Source: Erythrobacter oryzae
Lineage (GTDB): Bacteria > Pseudomonadota > Alphaproteobacteria > Sphingomonadales > Sphingomonadaceae
Direction of reading: 5' to 3'
Assembly (NCBI RefSeq): GCF_030271515.1
Contig: NZ_JASCXI010000002.1
Span: forward strand, 620,001-684,000
DNA: 64,000 nt
The notes beneath the pieces were generated by a model. That model had not been told where the DNA came from. It saw only the letters and a list, made by a program, of their open reading frames with translations, and made no database searches. The translations under genes and the position numbers were made by a program. Position 1 is the first letter of the stretch. The number at the start of each line of letters is the position of its first letter. Shown here piece by piece: positions 61,426 to 64,000 of this stretch.

Positions 61426-61437
61426 AAGATATATCTT
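61426..61437. promoter_or_regulatory. Palindromic operator candidate before padR
   Basis: AAGATATATCTT is a perfect 12-base palindrome in an AT-rich patch 35 bases before the padR start. A further partial dyad (TGTATCGCTGATATA, 61441-61455) sits between it and GAGGAGGAA, the ribosome site. PadR regulators often bind such ATAT-centred sites in their own promoters. Confidence 0.55.
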
Positions 61438-61472
61438 GGGTGTATCGCTGATATAGGCGAGGAGGAACGAAT

Positions 61473-62135
61473 ATGACCTGGAACCGGTATGGCCGCGGTG
61501 GCGGCTGGGAAAAGCTCGCCGAGGCAATGGCGACGATGGCTATGAACGGGAACGTCAACTTCGGCGGCCCCGGCTTCAAGATGCGCGCGCGCTTCGACGA
61601 AGAATTTCCGCGCGGCCGCGAGGCCGATGGCGAAGAAGGCGGGCCCGAGGGCTATCGCGGCCGCCGTGGCCGCCGCGGGCGGATGTTCGGCCAGGGCGAG
61701 CTGCGCCTCGCGCTGCTGGCGCTAATCGCCGAGAACCCCTCGCATGGCTACGAACTCATCAAGGCGATCGAGGAAATGACCGGCGGCGACTATGCTCCGA
61801 GCCCGGGCGCGGTCTACCCGACGCTCCAGCTGCTCGAGGACGAAGGCGCGATCGAGGAAGCCGAGGCCGAGGGCGCGAAGAAGCCCTTCGCCGCCACCGC
61901 CCAGGGGCTCGAGGAGCTCGAGGATCGCCAGGACGAGGTCAAGGCTCTGCTGCGCCGCCTCGGCCGGCACGGCGAGCGCACCACCACCGTCCGCTCGCAC
62001 GACGTGTTCCGGGCGATGGGCAACCTCGGCTCGGTGCTCAAGAACCGCGCCAAGGCGGGCAAGCTCGACGAGGAGACGATCAACCAGATCGTCGACATGA
62101 TCGACGAGATGGCCAAGCGCATCGAGCGGCTCTGA
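61473..62135 (+). CDS. PadR-family transcriptional regulator with Gly/Arg-rich N-terminus
   Basis: The 220-aa protein has an unusual N-terminal region of about 75 residues rich in Gly, Arg, Glu and Met ('GYRGRRGRRGRMFG'). A PadR winged helix follows ('LALLALIAENPSHGYELIKA', 'PSPGAVYPTLQLLEDEGAIE', about 76-150), then a C-terminal dimerisation helix ending 'VDMIDEMAKRIERL'. The start follows GAGGAGGAACGAAT. Such regulators usually repress their own gene and a nearby membrane or efflux gene. The adjacent four-helix protein is the natural candidate. Confidence 0.88.
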   Translation: MTWNRYGRGGGWEKLAEAMATMAMNGNVNFGGPGFKMRARFDEEFPRGREADGEEGGPEGYRGRRGRRGRMFGQGELRLALLALIAENPSHGYELIKAIEEMTGGDYAPSPGAVYPTLQLLEDEGAIEEAEAEGAKKPFAATAQGLEELEDRQDEVKALLRRLGRHGERTTTVRSHDVFRAMGNLGSVLKNRAKAGKLDEETINQIVDMIDEMAKRIERL

Positions 62136-62222
62136 CGTTACGGCAAGCGCTGTTGCAGCGCGTGCAATAAAGGCATATCCTCTCCCCCGTCCGGGTCGCA
62201 GCGGATGGGGGAGGGGAAGCCC

Positions 62223-62660
62223 ATGACCGAAGTCAGTGCACATCGCAGCCCGACGCCGTGGCACCTGTGGGTGGTCGGCATTGTCACCCTGCTGTTCAAC
62301 AGCATGGGGATCATCAGCTACACCATGACCAAGCTCGGCATGCTCGACCAGACCGGCATGACCCCGGAGCAGATCGCCTTCATGGACACCTATCCGGCGA
62401 GCGCGAGCGCGCTGTGGGCGCTGGGGGTGTGGGGTGCCTTTGCCGGGTCCGTGCTGCTGCTGCTGCGCTCGAAATGGGCGGTTGCGGCGATGGTGGTCGC
62501 GCTGGCCGGGCTGGCCGGGCTGACGGTGGTGGAGACGCAGGTGATGGACATCGCTGCCGGGCTAGAGACGCCGCTGCCGCTCAAGATCACCATCTGGGTG
62601 GTGACGCTGTTCCTGCTGTTCTACGCCCGGGCGATGGCGGCGAAGGGCGTGCTGAAGTAA
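62223..62660 (+). CDS. Four-helix inner-membrane protein of unknown function
   Basis: The 145-aa protein has four hydrophobic segments: 'LWVVGIVTLLFNSMGIISY', 'ALWALGVWGAFAGSVLLLL', 'AVAAMVVALAGLAGLTVV' and 'IWVVTLFLLFYARAMA'. The ATG at 62223 follows GGGGAGGGGAAG, a strong ribosome site. The family is not one I can name with certainty. Small membrane proteins of this kind with 'TMTKLGMLDQTGMTPEQI'-like loops are common in sphingomonads. It is 87 bases after padR. Confidence 0.7.
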   Translation: MTEVSAHRSPTPWHLWVVGIVTLLFNSMGIISYTMTKLGMLDQTGMTPEQIAFMDTYPASASALWALGVWGAFAGSVLLLLRSKWAVAAMVVALAGLAGLTVVETQVMDIAAGLETPLPLKITIWVVTLFLLFYARAMAAKGVLK

Positions 62661-62693
62661 CGCCCTCAAGTAGCGAAGCGGTAGGGCGACAAA

Positions 62694-63869
62694 CTACGCC
62701 TTCCCGCGCCGCTCCTCGACCAGCTGGACATAGGTGTCCGCGACCACGGCGTTGATCGCCTCCCACGAATATTCGCAGGCGCGCGTCTCGCCCGCCGAGC
62801 CGTGTGCCGCCCGCAGCGCCGGGTCGGTGCAATAGGGCGCGAGCGCGGCGGCGAAGCCTTCCGCGTCGGTCTTCATGCTGCCCGAGGGCGCGACCAGCCG
62901 CCCGGTGACCCCGTCCGCGACAAGGCTCGCGCTGCCCGTCGCCCCCGCGGCGACCACCGGAAGCCCGCTCGCCATTGCTTCCAATGTGACGTTGCCGAAG
63001 GTCTCGGTGACTGACGGGTTGAAGAACACGTCCCCGCTTGCGAGCGCCTGACCCAGTGCCTCGCCGGTCTTGAACCCGGCGAAAATCCCGCCCGGCAGGT
63101 TCGACTCGAACCAGCCGCGCGCGGGGCCGTCGCCGATCACCAGCACCTTGTGGAGGGCACCCATCGCGCGCAGCCGCGCGGCAGTTTCGGCGAAGACGTC
63201 GAGGCCCTTCTCCATCACCAGCCGCCCGAGGAAGACGATCGCGACGTCCTCGTCCGCAAGGCCGAGCGAGCGCCGCCATTCCGGATCGCGCCGCGCGCTG
63301 GAGAAGATCGTGCGGTCCACCCCCCGGCTCCACAGCCCGATGCGGGTGTGCATCCCCATCGCCAGCAGCTCGTCGATCATCGACTGCGAAGGCGCCACCA
63401 GCGCGTCACAGCGGTTGTAGAAGCGCTTCAGGCCCTTGACGATCAGCGGCTCGAGGAAGGCCATGTTGTAGTAGCGCGGATAGGTCTCGAAGCGGGTGTG
63501 GACGCTGGCGAGCACCGGCAGCCCGCGCGCGCGCGCCCAGCGCAGCGCGGCGTGGGCGGACAGGTCGGGCGAGGAGAGGTGGACGATGTCCGGCGCGAAG
63601 GCCTCGAGATCGCGCTTCACCGCGCGGCTGAGGTGCGTGGGAAAACGGTATTCCCCGCGCCCCTTCACCGGCATCGGCACATTGGGCACGCCGACGAGGT
63701 CGCCGGTCGGAGCGAAATCGGGATTGGCGACCTTGGGCGAATAGACGCGCACCTTCGCGCCCTTCGCAAGCAGCGAACCGACGAGGCGATTGAGGGCCTG
63801 GTTGGCCCCGTCGCGGGTGTAGTTGTAGTTGCCGCTGAACAGGGCAATGCGGAGATCGGATACGTCCAT
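62694..63869 (-). CDS. GT4-family glycosyltransferase
   Basis: The 391-aa GT-B enzyme has an N-terminal acceptor domain ('ALFSGNYNYTRDGANQALNR' in parts, 'VHTRFETYPRYYNM', 'SQSMIDELLAMGM') and a C-terminal donor domain. The donor domain has 'VFLGRLVMEKGLDVF', 'VIGDGPARGW', the E-x7-E motif in 'PSVTETFGNVTLEAMASGLPV' and 'GVTGRLV'. Similar enzymes glycosylate diacylglycerol or other lipids (SqdX, PimA-like), so a glycolipid role is possible. The acceptor is not evident. No neighbour on the same strand within the window helps. Confidence 0.85.
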   Translation of the reverse strand: MDVSDLRIALFSGNYNYTRDGANQALNRLVGSLLAKGAKVRVYSPKVANPDFAPTGDLVGVPNVPMPVKGRGEYRFPTHLSRAVKRDLEAFAPDIVHLSSPDLSAHAALRWARARGLPVLASVHTRFETYPRYYNMAFLEPLIVKGLKRFYNRCDALVAPSQSMIDELLAMGMHTRIGLWSRGVDRTIFSSARRDPEWRRSLGLADEDVAIVFLGRLVMEKGLDVFAETAARLRAMGALHKVLVIGDGPARGWFESNLPGGIFAGFKTGEALGQALASGDVFFNPSVTETFGNVTLEAMASGLPVVAAGATGSASLVADGVTGRLVAPSGSMKTDAEGFAAALAPYCTDPALRAAHGSAGETRACEYSWEAINAVVADTYVQLVEERRGKA

Positions 63870-64000
63870 GGAGCCGCCCCCTTAAGCGAGCGGGCCGGAT
63901 TTTGCGAGAGGCAGGTTCAGTCCCGACCCTTTCTTCATTGACTTGTCACCAGCCCCCACTAAAGCCGCCCACGGGCCACGCGGTCCCAACGCCGCGCGTG
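63870..64000. other. Right edge, no gene seen
   Basis: About 130 bases upstream of the glycosyltransferase start. It probably holds that gene's promoter, but I see no clear element and no start of another gene. Confidence 0.4.

Overview
The window is GC-rich, tightly packed DNA from an alphaproteobacterium. It is most likely a member of the Sphingomonadales close to Erythrobacter/Porphyrobacter. This rests on four observations: the murG-murC-murB-ddl-ftsQ-ftsA-ftsZ order, several TonB-dependent receptors, the cobA-DUF2849-cysI-DUF934-cysH operon, and fused propionyl-CoA synthase and malonyl-CoA reductase genes of the kind known from Chloroflexus and Erythrobacter-type aerobic phototrophs. I see no insertion sequence, prophage, CRISPR array, rRNA or replication origin.

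Layout. 1-9433: 3' part of the division and cell-wall (dcw) cluster, from a truncated ftsW to ftsZ, mostly with 1-4 base stop/start overlaps. 9499-14488: a TPR/SPOR envelope protein, a YbjN-like protein, proC, a Bax-inhibitor-1 membrane protein and a proline-rich lipoprotein. 14603-17186: tRNA-Ala(CGC) with a very long perfect hairpin terminator, then a cobalamin riboswitch and a BtuB-like receptor. 17337-20453: obgE, proB and an NAD-dependent epimerase. 20455-24809 (minus): assimilatory sulfate/sulfite reduction with the siroheme methyltransferase. 24876-27912 (minus): mscS, a cystathionine beta-lyase and a mercaptopyruvate sulfurtransferase. 28002-28140: a multi-arm palindromic element. 28435-32426: a membrane-anchored Ala/Pro-rich protein, queF, and a PAS-GGDEF-EAL-PilZ protein.

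32707-42990 is the first highlight: a trifunctional propionyl-CoA synthase, a bifunctional malonyl-CoA reductase and an acetyl-CoA carboxylase alpha subunit in one co-directional block. Together they would take acetyl-CoA and bicarbonate through malonyl-CoA and 3-hydroxypropionate to propionyl-CoA, the first arm of the 3-hydroxypropionate bicycle. 44137-51748 is the second highlight: a TonB receptor, glycerate 2-kinase, a GH63-like glucosyl/mannosylglycerate hydrolase and an MFS transporter on one strand, with a divergent ROK repressor and a dyad operator candidate between them. This looks like a complete uptake and breakdown route for the compatible solute glucosylglycerate or mannosylglycerate.

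51925-57565 holds a large TonB receptor followed by two sulfotransferases, one with TPR repeats. 57582-64000 holds an RNase H-fold protein, tRNA-Thr(TGT), a four-gene minus-strand operon with rarA, a PadR regulator with a palindromic operator candidate next to a four-helix membrane protein, and a GT4 glycosyltransferase. Functions are assigned by reading motifs and from family knowledge; no database search was run.
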